NCBI GenBank assembly: GCA_028386065.3
Contig: JAKUCV010003362.1
Location: 1 to 64,000, forward strand
DNA length: 64,000 bases
Origin: Turnera subulata
Lineage: Eukaryota > Streptophyta > Magnoliopsida > Malpighiales > Passifloraceae
Direction of reading: 5' to 3'
The position numbers and the translations under genes are program-made. Of this stretch, positions 11,309-21,782 are shown one piece after another. Each line of letters begins with the position of its first letter. Position 1 is the stretch's first letter. The notes under the pieces are model-generated. The model had not been told where the DNA came from. It worked only from the letters and a program-made list of their open reading frames with translations, and did no database searches.

Positions 11309-13818
11309 CTACTAGTTTTTTATGTTTAGTCCTATAAGTTGGAATATTAGGGGCTTCTGTTCCACGAGGAAACAATCCCCTGTCCGCAAATTGATCAACC
11401 ATTCTCGGCCGCACTTCCTCTTCCTCAGCGAAAAAAAAATGAAAAACATTAATTCTCACTTTTGTCACCAGCTATAGGGATCAGGGAATATTGGTTTTGC
11501 CTCCGTAGATGCAAACAAACTATCTGGGGGTATGGTTCTAGTTTGGGATTCCGACTTCTTTGAAGCTGTTAGTGTGGAGACTTCAAAGCAATGGATTGTA
11601 ATTGAAGGAAAGCTCATACATCAGGGGCACATTGTTATATTATGCTGGGTATATGGAGGTTCTCAGTCGGATATCCAGACCACATGTTTTAGGAACTCAT
11701 TGCATTAAAGAAAATCTTCCCATCGCCATGGCTAGTGATGGGAGATTTTAGCGAAACCCTCCTCCCTGTGGACCGAAGGAGTGGCAGAATTTGTTATAGT
11801 GGTGCTAAGGTGTTCAGGGAATTTATTGACTCTCTGAGCATAATTGAATTTTCTCTCTCAAATAGGTTATTTACTTTGGGTAACCTGAGATCAGCAAGCC
11901 TCATTGACAGAATATTTGCCGAAGGGGAATGGACTTCTTGGTTTCTGTTTCTTTCTCTTAAATCGAGTAGCAAACTGAATTCAGACCATGTCCCTTTAAT
12001 CTTAACTCAAGACGAATAAGTCTTGGAAACCTTTCCGGTTCCTGGAAGCATGGTGGGATTATCCAAATTTTATGGAAATAGTTAAAAGCATGTGGGAGGA
12101 GGCACGCTCGTAGCATCCTTGCAGATTCAAACTCTTGAAGAAATTGAGTGTGTTTAGAAGTCTACTGGCAAAATGAAACAAAGAGATTTTTGGCAACATT
12201 AATGCTTCTCTTCAGGAGTTACATGAGGAAACTGATTCTTTGGACAAAGAGGCAGAAACTAGAAACCTATCCCTTGTAGAAATTAGAAGAGTCCATGACT
12301 TGAAGGATAGGTTTAACGTTGGTTCAAAACATCTTGACACTGTATGGAGACAAAAATAAAGAGTTAAATGGTGCATGCTAGATGATCGCAATACAAAATT
12401 TTTTCACATTATTGCTTGCAACCGTGGGCGGAAAAAAAGGATAGAGCAAGTTATGGTGGATGGTAGATATGTCAACGATCCTTCTAGAATCAAAGACTTG
12501 GCGAGTGATTTTTATGCCAAGCTGTATAGACAAAATTACTCACAAAGACCATCCATTGGTGAGTTACAATTCTCCAAGTTGTCACGTGATGATGTATTTT
12601 AATTGGAGACTCCCTTCACGCTTGATTAGTTAAAGGCAGCCGTTTGGAGTTGTGACAGTGCAAAGGCTCTTGGCCCTGATGGCTTCAACTTCTCATTTTA
12701 CAAGAAATGCTTGGAATTTTTGAAGTTTGACCTCCTAGATATGGCCACAAACTTCTTCTGAAATGCTAATCTCCCAAAAGGTGCCAATAATGCCTACATC
12801 ACTCTTATCCCTAAGAGATCTGTTGATATTTCCTTTGATGAGGATAGGCCCATCACACTCATTAATGCTTTGTACAAGATCATTGTCAAGCTCTTGGCTT
12901 TCAGATTGCGGAAAGTGGTGCCAAAGCTAGTTGGTCCTCAACAGACTGCTTTCGCGGAAGGAAGGTGCATTCTTGACAGTGCCCTTTTGCCAATGAAATT
13001 GTGCATTCTTCGAGGAAATGTAAGCAAAAAGCCATAGTGTGGAAATTGGATTTTAAGAAGGCATATGACTCTGTTAATTGGAGTTACTATTACAAGTCAT
13101 GAAAGCTATGGGGTTCAGCAAAAGGTGGCGTGATTGGTGTTATGAGTGTATATCCTCCTCAAAGTTAGCAGTGCTTATCAACGGTTCTCCATCCAAAGAA
13201 TTTACTATGGGCAGGGGACTTAAACAAAGGTGATCCACTGTCACCTTTCCTGTTTATTCTCGCAGCAGAGGGACTCTTATCCATTCTCAAAAAGGAATCT
13301 TCCCTCAATCTTATCTAGAATGTTATTGTGCATGACACGCTTGTATCAGTGTTTCAATATGCCGATGATACGATTCTTTTCTTACCAGCCGAGTTGCCAA
13401 CCCTTGTAAATCTAAAAAGATGTCTCTGGGTCTTCGAAGCACTCTCAGGGCTATGCATTAATTTTTTTAAGAGCAGTGTCGTAGGAATCGGATTGAAGCA
13501 ACATGAGGTGGAGAATATCGTGGGCAGATTACATAGCGGGGCTGAATGTTTTCCTATGACTCATCTAGGTCTTCCACTGGGCACAAACATGAAGAGAATA
13601 AGCTCCTAGAATCCCATGTTAGAAAAATTCAAGAGTAGACTTAGAGCATGAAAAGGTCGCTTCTTATCCATTGGTGGTAGAGTGACCTTAATTAAAACTG
13701 TCTTGAGTTGCCTCTTAGTTTATTTCATGTCACTTTTCAAACTCCCTGTGGCAGTTGCAAAGAAGTTGACAGCCATCATTAGGAACTTCTTTTGGAGTGG
13801 CGTGGAAAACAATAGAAA

Positions 13819-14016
13819 TGTTATAAATAGAGTGTTTGATATTGTGTAATATGAAGTTGAAGATGAAGAGAATGAAGAAGAAAATAGAGCAGGAAGATGA
13901 TGCTCGGCTCAACTGCAATTTTTCTATCTTTCATTCATTGAAGTAGTAGGGGTTATATAGATACAAATATAGGTACAACAGTATTCATTCACGTGTAATT
14001 AACACGTTTTATAAAA
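13819..14016 (-). repeat. 3' LTR of Copia element A
   Basis: It begins TGTTATAAATAGAG on the plus strand and ends ...GTTTTATAAAA, where the partner LTR ends ATAACA. It is adjacent to the purine tract at 14017-14026 (read on the minus strand) and 198 bp long, as is its partner. Confidence 0.9.
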
Positions 14017-14469
14017 CTCCCCCTTGAATGCTGTTGTACTTTGGGTAGAATACGCTTTTAGAATAACTGCCTCATTAAAAACCTTACCAAGAAAAACCCA
14101 GTGGGATAAAAACTTGGTGAAGAGAAAAAGAGTGCAGTGCGTATTCTACTCCCCCTCATCTTGGCTTCCCTTGATTTCAGGATACCATCGCATGCCAGTC
14201 TTCTATGTCAACTTTAGGTGACATTTGGTGACGTATGACTTGTCCGATTACTTTTGATACATCACTGCTTTAATGGGACAATGTAGGCAGCATTATCTTC
14301 ATAATTCATTGTCGGAGCGTCTTCCTTGCCATCTTGCTTTTGTGGTCCCGATGATATACCAATATCATGTGTAAAGTTGTAGCAGATGTCTGTCTGTGCT
14401 TTTATGTTGATCAAATCAAGGACCTGCATCTACAAAACCAACTATATTCTCTTCGGGTTTACAAGGTTA

Positions 14470-16560
14470 ATATAATATCACATCTGTTATACCCCAAAGA
14501 TAGGAGCAAAGTTATATTTTGCCAATAGACTTAGGTCAAAAGCTTCAGGCTTTATGTTACTAGTAATATAAATTGCACTTTGACAGGGTTCTCCAGGACC
14601 AATCTAATTTTTTATGAGATTTTCCATCTCTTCTTGAAACATAGCATTTGGAGACTTCTTCAGGAGTTCCAATTTGAACAGAAAAATACATATAGATATG
14701 AATTATCAACATAAGCAATAATAAATTCATGCATATTCAAAATGATTTAAATCAAGTAAAGATCAATTTAGTTCAATTTTGTATATTCCCAGGAATTAGT
14801 TGCTTCAAGCAACTTGAATCCTTCAGGGAGTCTCATGCATATGTCATGACTTATGGATCCGTAGATGTAGGCTGTAACAGCATCCATTTGATGCATCTCT
14901 AATTCTTTCCACATTATGCCAGACTTACCAAAAATAATTGAATCCACCACAAGGGAGTATGTCTATCTCCTCACAATTAATACCAAGTCGTTTGGGTAAA
15001 ACCTTGTGCGATGAGCCGTGCTTTTTATCTCTCTATTATAATTTTTTTTTCGCACAAATTCCCATTTTCAATTGACTTGTTCCACACCATCTGGTGTACG
15101 GACTACAGGTCCGGAAAATGTCTTGCTACACAACGGACTACTGGTCTGGAAAATATCTCGCTTCACAAGCGAGTCTAACACAGCCTTAATCTTGTTTCTC
15201 AATTTGGCCAATCATTCTACGCCTACATTCATCACTAGATGTAGGTTCATGATCCTCATTTTATTTAGCGCTATATTATAAATAAAACAAATATTCCGTC
15301 GACGGTTATTTCACGTCGGTTCTTACTTATTTCTGACACTGTAATTGAGATCTCATCATACTCATTTATTTCAGGTATCTGGTTACTTTTGGAACTTTAT
15401 CAATTGTGTCAGAAAACCTCTTCTGGAGGATTTTTCTCTTCTTTAGGACTTTTAATATGAACCTCTACTGGAGGTCTTATTTTCTCACTGGGCCATATTA
15501 TCTCTTTGCTCCTTTTTCTCTATCGAGAATTTTGTTTCCTTTTGGAACCGAGTATATTCTAAGCTTCTGGCATACTTTAGACTCATTTGCATATTAAACT
15601 TGTTCTTCTGGAATATTAATTTGAACAGGAGTATTTGCAGCTGGTATATGAGATTTGGTCACTTAATGTGTCTGGCAATTGACAAAATATTTTGCAAATG
15701 AATTATCTTCTGAACTTCAGGTTCATACGAATTCGTTTGAGGATCAAAACTAAGCATTGAATAACATTTCAATGATATCTTGATCCAGCTGCTTATTTTC
15801 TCCCCCTGATGTTGGGTAAACTCTTTCATGAAATTAACAATAAACAAATCTCCAATCACTAGTCCGTGATTTATGGAGATTCATACCCAACATACACAAC
15901 ATATATTCCCAGTTTTCTTTAAGGACCAATTTTACTATGCTGTGGTGGAGCATTATATACTGTACAACTAACGGTCCGAAGATGGGAGTTACTAGGTTCG
16001 TGACCATGAACCAATTAAATGGGGAGACCTTATGATAACTTGTTGGCTTGATGCACCCAAGTATTGCTGCATGTAAAATATCATTTTCTCATACAGTAAT
16101 GTTCATTAACAATGGTCCTGCAATCAATTGTCAATATTCCCCCATATCTGTTTGGGTTTATTTCCAATAATATACATTATCCATTGAAGAAATATACCAG
16201 TATTATCTAGACATATAGTCTAATAACATAAGTAGGGATATGTACCCGCAAGTGGCTTAATCATTATAATAAGAGCGCACAATGCCAACTTGCGTCACAC
16301 AATAGACCATCTAGTCGATGCATCATAAAAATTACCTAGATGGTCAATACGGCGGATTTATTAGTCCGCATACATGTCCCTGAATTATTTCCAAACTTAC
16401 TGGTGATTCTAGGCCAACCTCATCTTAGGGAGGCCAAACAATTAATTTTGCAGCAAACAATCACGTGGAAATTCATTGATTGTAAAAACTTCTGGTTATT
16501 CAATGAATCACCAAACAAATTTCGTGCATCATCATTGATCCAGGATGGCTTAACCGGTCA
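14470..16560 (-). pseudogene. Decayed Copia pol (integrase to reverse transcriptase) of element A
   Basis: Minus-strand reading recovers pieces of a Copia polyprotein in the correct order. Near 16000-15860 lies a degraded integrase tail ('PPQ...GP..RLGIYV'). The frame 15859-15659 contains 'GDLFIVNF' and 'EPEVQKIIHLQNI', typical of the linker after integrase. Near 15180-15090 is the start of the reverse transcriptase region ('DSLVKRDIF', 'GPVVRTPDG'). The frame 14950-14768 holds 'MDAVTAYIYGS' and 'PEGFKLLEA', a reverse transcriptase block. No frame is continuous, and the YVDD block and RNase H were not found, so the gene is both deleted and mutated. Confidence 0.75.
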
Positions 16561-16581
16561 TGCCAAACAAGATATCCGATA

Positions 16582-16722
16582 ATCAACTTTTAGTTGATCA
16601 CAGCTTCGGGCTGTGCAAACTGTGTATTTAAACACTTCAAATTGCTAGCTCCAGGCTAGTGCATTCCAGCTTCTGGCTGGATATAGTAAGTTTCAGTTAT
16701 TCAACTGCTAGCTTCATGCTTG
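16582..16722. repeat. Cluster of short hairpins with TTC-type loops (element A)
   Basis: Five or more inverted repeats follow each other: ATCAAC-TTTTA-GTTGAT (16582-16598), CACAGC-TTCGG-GCTGTG (16599-16615), CTAGC-TCCAG-GCTAG (16645-16659), TCCAGC-TTCTG-GCTGGA (16665-16681) and a weaker AGC-TTCAT-GCT. The homologous stretch of element C (60276-60375) has the same layout with different stem sequences. Confidence 0.85.
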
Positions 16723-16955
16723 CTATATATGTTCCAATTTTAGTCTTATTTCTGCCACTCGTGTCGAAAAAGATCAGAATTATTGAGCAATAATTAATGT
16801 AGTGGCAAACATTTCCAAAAGCAAATCCTCGAGGATTGGAAAGCTTCGGAATTTTCTGAAAAATAATGCAAATTACCGAAAAATCTTTTGGATCTTTTCG
16901 GAGATAGAAAGAGGGTCCACATATGAAAATTGACACCTAGCTGTCTAAGCTCAGG

Positions 16956-16964
16956 CTATAAGAA
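16956..16964 (+). promoter_or_regulatory. TATA-like box upstream of the antisense ORF (element A)
   Basis: CTATAAGAA followed by a G-run lies about 30 bp before the plus-strand ORF in A. The same TATAAGAAGGGGG context is kept in element C at 60571. Conservation in a noncoding stretch that is otherwise drifting suggests a core promoter for plus-strand transcription. This is inference from sequence alone. Confidence 0.4.
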
Positions 16965-16987
16965 GGGGGGAGATTTCTGATGGAAAC

Positions 16988-17645
16988 ATGCAGAGAATCA
17001 TCAACAAGATAAAGCATACCTTCCCCGTTACCGTTTTCTTTGTTGAGGGTGCCTCTCTAGGAAGGAGGAATAGACTAGCCTATAGCATGGTGAATGAGCA
17101 GCAGGAGGAACTATCGAGTGTACTCACAAGAATTCCTCGTTTAGTTTTTGTTGATGAGCTTTACTCGTCAAGGTTCTTTGTGACTCCCATGGAGGAAACT
17201 TTCTTCCTAGAGGACCAAAGCAATCTAAGGGCTTCCTTTTATGGCTCGGAAAACTCTATTATGTTTTTCATATCTGATAGAATGCAGGAATTCTAGTTTG
17301 AGCCTACTTATCAAATATTAAATCAAAGCAGATATTATCAGGTTTCTATGATGGCTCGGAGTGTCCCAAGGGTGTCTAGGTTACCGCCTACATGGCCTAA
17401 GGTACGACTGTTACTGTGGAATTGCAGAGGTGTAGCAAGAAGATCCCAAGATTTTGTGCGTACCTTAAGGGATCTGAAGAACCAGTACAAGCCCAGCATG
17501 GTACTTATTACTGAAACCTTTTGGCAACCTGTAGAGAATCATGGAGTAATACCACTCTATTTTCCTCAAACAAATCGGTTTGAGATACTTGGAGAAAATA
17601 ACATGGGTGGCATGTGGTTCTCCTGGAACGACAGTGTTAGAGTCG
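16988..17645 (+). pseudogene. Antisense ORF in element A (unknown domain plus endonuclease-like half), broken
   Basis: This is the A-copy of the intact ORF at 60671-61354. Residues from 'VFFVEGASLG' to 'MFFISDRMQEF' are open (16988-17296). A TAG at 17294-17296 interrupts, then the frame continues as 'VRLLLWNCRGVARRS' and 'MVLITET' (17348-17645), which resembles the N-terminal part of LINE-type endonucleases. It ends where the nested Copia-B piece begins; the missing 3' tail reappears at about 19510-19555 beyond that piece. Relative to C most base differences are at third positions or otherwise synonymous, so the frame was probably under protein-level selection before this copy broke. The first half matches no family I know. 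Confidence 0.7.
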
Positions 17646-19504
17646 AGTAAGATCCCTTATGCTTCGGCAATAGGATTTATCATGTATCCCATGCTATGTA
17701 CTCGACCGGATGTCGCTTATGCTTTGAGTGTCACAAGCAGATATCAATCTGATCCCGGTGAGAGTCACTGGATAGCGGTTAAGAACATCCTTAAGTACTT
17801 CAGAAGGACTAAGGATGCATTCCTGGTTTACGGAAGCGTTGATGAGCTTGTTGCAAAGGGTTACACAGATGCTAGCTTCCAAACCGATAGGGATGACTTT
17901 AGATCGCAGTCAGGTTATGTGTTTTTGTCTTGGAAGTGGTACTGTATGCTGGAAGAGTTCCAACCAGGGAACAGTTACCGACTCTACAACTGTGGCTGTG
18001 CAAAGTTCCTTCTGAGAACAATGTAACAGACCCGTTGACTAAGTCTCTCACACAGCAGAAGCATGATGGTCATGTTGTATTCATTGGTATTAGATACATG
18101 TATGATTGGCTTTAGTGCAAGTGGGAGATTGTTAGTGTAATATGCCCAAAAGCCAATCAATGGATGATTGTTGTAGACATGTATACACATTAAGGTTATT
18201 CCAATAAATATCATTTATGAGATAAACGCTTGCACATATTTATAACCCTAGAATATTTATATATTCTTAAATGTCCCTAGTCGATTATTATTATGGATGG
18301 GTTGTAATAATAAATTAAGACTAGTGTATGTTGAGAATTTATATGTGATATGAATTCTACATACGGGTACAAGTTAGAGAACTTGTGGACTGGACCGACC
18401 CACATAAGAACGCTACATGGAACGTTATATGTTTGTCAATAGCGGTTCTTATAAGTATTGTCCTTAGACCTGAGATCATCAAGGTTCCCAACATATGAGT
18501 CGTATACTTTGATATTACTCTTGGCTATTTCGTAAATGAGTAGACTTAGTGTAATCATTGGGTATATCATAGGTGTCCGTTTTACGCGGTTAACTCGAGG
18601 ATCAAGAAACCTAGATTGAACATATGCGAGATTGACATATTCCATGTCTCGTGTTTAATCTTGATAATGGGACGAAGGGACGATGACATGTTTGCGAGGC
18701 ATACGAATCAGTACTGATCTTGTCGTTCGGGTAGCAATGATGTGTTGCTAGACGCCACTCTTTGCTTATAATTGTAAAATGAGATTTTACAATTATTGCC
18801 GAACGTTACAAATGCCTACAGGGTCACACACATAGAATCGTTGATTCGAGCAGGTGGTTGAACCGTGGTTGGACAATGGTTCGACCAGGTGTGGTTGGAC
18901 CATGGTTGCACCAGGGTCATTTTGGGCTGGTTTGGTTCAGTAATTGACAGAATTATTGGACCAAGTTAGTGCTGTGATGAGTGTTTGTACATTAGTGGAG
19001 ACATGGTTATGTAGAGACATAATCATAAAAGATAGTGGGCCATTATGTTGGTCATTATTCCATTGTCTGTTAGCACTAATTAAAGGAGAGTAATCTGATT
19101 ACTCTTGACACTTCTCACTCTCTCTTGCATTCTGAATTCTGGGTTTTTCAAAGCAGGAAACACACACACATCTTCCTCTCTTCTTTGTGAATGAAAGAGA
19201 TACCATAAACACCACATATAGCTCCCGAAAATCTGTAGCTAGCACCACGGTTCGGGAGTGCTCTAGGGTTGGAGATCGTGGGACGATTCCGGCCGGTGAT
19301 TGACGGTTCATGTGGATACCGTAGAGGAGCAGGATATCCTTCCGGCTCTAGCTGATTCGGTTCTTCAGTTAGGTGAAAGATCCTAACCGTTACATGAATG
19401 ATCGATTTTTGTTGTTCGGTTTGATTTCTTCACTTGGATCCTCCAAGGCCTCCGGGTCTTTCTGCTGCACTTGATTGTCAAGTTTGCATGCCCGGATACT
19501 TACA
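17645..19504 (+). mobile_element. Truncated Copia-B piece (RNase H end plus 3' LTR) nested in element A
   Basis: From 17645 the sequence matches the distal part of Copia-B pol ('SKIPYASAIGF' onwards) through RNase H, with an internal deletion so that it jumps early to the 'NNVTDPLTKSL' end. A purine tract follows, then a complete 3' LTR at 18130-19504 (TGTTAGTG...ACTTACA). The 5' LTR, gag and most of pol are missing. Beyond 19504 the host ORF of element A resumes ('acatcaacag...'), so the piece inserted into the antisense ORF and then lost its left part together with a few host bases. Confidence 0.85.
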
Positions 19505-19803
19505 ACATCAACAGTGAGGCTCAAAATTTCAGGGTTAATGTTGTACCCAACAGATAAAACAACTGTTTAAACTTATATATGAGAACAATTCCTCTATGTG
19601 AATGTTCTCCAGTTATGGATCTATTATGCAATAATAATATGCATGCTTTCCCTTTGCTATTATAACCTTATCCAGGGCCATAGGCACAATTAATTATACT
19701 ATCTTATTCGCTTCAGGAAATAGAGCAGTGTCAATCCAACGGGATCCATAATAATCTCTTTTATTACTGTAAACGGGAGTGTCTGTACTCTTCAATAGTA
19801 TTT

Positions 19804-19893
19804 GCTCTTCCAGAGCGTAAATATATGATCTTCTAGATCATAGTAAAGCATGCGTTCTTCATGAACGTATTCAATCTTATGCTCTTCTGGAGT
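19804..19893. repeat. Four phased 13-bp hairpins (element A)
   Basis: GCTCTTCCAGAGC (19804), GATCTTCTAGATC (19827), GTTCTTCATGAAC (19854) and GCTCTTCTGGAGT (19881) are spaced 23, 27 and 27 bp apart. Each is a 4-bp stem around a 5-nt loop beginning TTC (the last stem has one mismatch). Element C has the same set with the same spacing at 61598-61687. Confidence 0.9.
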
Positions 19894-20182
19894 ATGTTAA
19901 TTTCTTTCTCATTTCGAGATTTATACTATCACATGTTATGTGAAAAAGTTGACATCCAACACATATAACTCTCCCCCTTTTTTGGATGTCAATTTGCATT
20001 GTCTTCAATACTAATGCCTGAGCTAATATTTTAGAAACGATTATAAAATGTTGTAAAGTAAATAAAATAAAATTAAATAAAACTAAATATAAAAACTAAA
20101 CATAAAATAATAAAACTGAACATAAAATAAAATTATTCAATATATATTGGTGTGCACCTTCAGGGTAAGCAAGATAAGAACA

Positions 20183-20283
20183 GTATCCATCTTCGTGATG
20201 GTCATACAATATCCACCGTCTTGATGGTTATACAATATCCACCTTCTTAATGGTTATACAATATCCACCTTCTGGTGGTTTAT
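20183..20283. repeat. 26-bp tandem repeat built on a CCACC-TTC-GGTGG palindrome
   Basis: About four copies of a unit like ATATCCACCTTCTTAATGG, each followed by TTATACA, are arranged head to tail. The last copy forms the perfect stem CCACC-TTCT-GGTGG. Element C has only two counterparts (61934-61947 and about 61960-61973), so copy number differs between the sister elements. Confidence 0.8.
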
Positions 20284-20959
20284 GTTTTTCTTCAATATTT
20301 CTTCAAAGATCTGCGGGATCTTTTGGCAGTAAGACATCCAGTATTTGTTTTATTTTCTCTTTTATTGCGTCTTCCAAACGATTTGGATATAATTGCAATA
20401 AATGCCCATAAAAAATTTCTTCCGGAAATTTTAAGGGCCTCCATAATTCCAAAATTAAATAAATAAAAGATATAATTTATAAAATAAATAAACATGGGCC
20501 TTTTATTGATTAGCTCAATTAAAAATATATAACCGAAAGATAAATATGATGGGCCTTGTACGAGCCCAAGCAAAACGTAAATGAAATTAAAGCGAGAAAT
20601 TAAATGCAATGGGCCTTTTAATAGCCCAATCATAATTTAAATAAAAATATAAAATATATGCTTACACGATAGAAGGCGGCTTAGCCGGCCAACAAATAAA
20701 ACAAGGCGGCTTAGCCGGCCAATATTGAATACTAAGTAAAGCATAAGAATAGAGGGTATGCTTACTCGATAAAACTTTCAGCAATTTAAATTCTCCCCCT
20801 CTACTTCTTTTTTTTTAACAGAATATATATATATATATATATTTTCCTCCACATTTTTTTTCTTCCTTTTTTTTTATTCTCTTTTCTCCTAGTTTTTATC
20901 CTTTTTTTTTAGACTGAGCCGTGAACAGTATCGGTCCAGTTTTTTTTTTATACAGACTG

Positions 20960-21560
20960 GGCCGTGAATAGTGCAGCCCAGGCCTGAAAATAAAAAAACC
21001 AGGAGCAGGCCCAATTGCACAGCCCAAAAACTACAAGCCCAGCAGGCCAGGCCCGCGACCTGTGTGCAGTCGGGTCTGCGCACTATTACCCGGGTCAGAC
21101 TCGTCAACCGACGGGTCATCTTCAACCCAGGTCATGACCCGCCCGTCAAAATGGGTCTGCAACCCGGGTCGAGCAAAACCCGCAACCTTCCATGGTGACG
21201 GCGGCGCCACAGAAGGAAGGACGGACGCAGAGGAGGTCGCGAGCACTGCTGCGGCGTGGCGACACGAGATGGCGGCGGAAAAGAGGCGAGAGCTCGTCGA
21301 CAGAGGGCGGAAGGCGCAGAGGAGCAAGATCCGTCGGGTTCTCGGCGGGTTAATGCCTCCTGACGGCGCGTCGAGCGGCGGAGACTGAAGGAATAGGCGG
21401 CTTCAGGTTGGCGATGTCCCGACGAGCACGATGGTGGTGACGGTGTCGTGCACGCCGGCGCGGAACGCCCTGGCATGAACAGTACCAGTGGGGTGGCGCA
21501 CTGTTCTTCGTTTTGGTTCTGGGTTGTTTTTCCTTCACCTCTGCTGTTTTTTTTTTTTTG
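20960..21560 (-). other. GC-rich leader of element A
   Basis: A conspicuously GC-rich stretch (Arg/Pro/Ser-rich in every frame) lies between the primer-binding side of the 5' LTR and an AT-rich region. Frames are open mainly because of base composition. The corresponding leader in C (63040-63640) is similar in place and composition but its frames differ, so I do not call a gene. It could be a captured GC-rich host exon or an untranslated leader. Confidence 0.5.
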
Positions 21561-21569
21561 GTAGAGAAA

Positions 21570-21584
21570 ATCGTGCTGATAACG
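21570..21584 (-). promoter_or_regulatory. Primer-binding-like site of element A
   Basis: Immediately inside the right (5') LTR the minus strand reads CGTTATCAGCACGA, a sequence found next to the 5' LTR in one group of plant Copia elements and shared exactly with element C. The priming tRNA was not determined. Confidence 0.6.
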
Positions 21585-21782
21585 TGTTATAAATAGAGTG
21601 TTTGATATTGTGTAATATGAAGTTGAAGATGAAGAGAAGGAAGAAGAAAATAGAGCAGGAAGATGATGCTCGACTCAACTGTAATTTTTCTATCTTTCAT
21701 TCATTGAAGTAGTTGGGGTTATATAGATACAAATATAGGTACAACAGTATTCATTCACGTGTAATTAACACGTTTTATAACA
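21585..21782 (-). repeat. 5' LTR of Copia element A
   Basis: The 198-bp partner of 13819-14016 begins TGTTATAAATAG and ends ATAACA on the plus strand. It is followed by the target duplication AGAAA and then by LINE ORF2. Confidence 0.9.

Larger units (their letters stand above)
13819..21782 (-). mobile_element. Copia element A (non-autonomous, minus strand)
   Basis: Two 198-bp LTRs (13819-14016 and 21585-21782) enclose a decayed interior, and the 5-bp duplication AGAAA flanks the element (13814-13818, 21783-21787). Orientation is minus: a purine tract (plus-strand CTCCCCCTTG at 14017) borders the left LTR, a primer-binding-like site borders the right LTR, and remnants of Copia integrase and reverse transcriptase are readable on the minus strand. 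Gag is not recognisable. The interior also holds a plus-strand ORF, many short hairpins and a nested Copia-B piece (17645-19504); without that piece it is about 6.1 kb, like element C. I count about five differences between the LTRs (about 2.5%), implying a fairly recent insertion. Confidence 0.9.
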
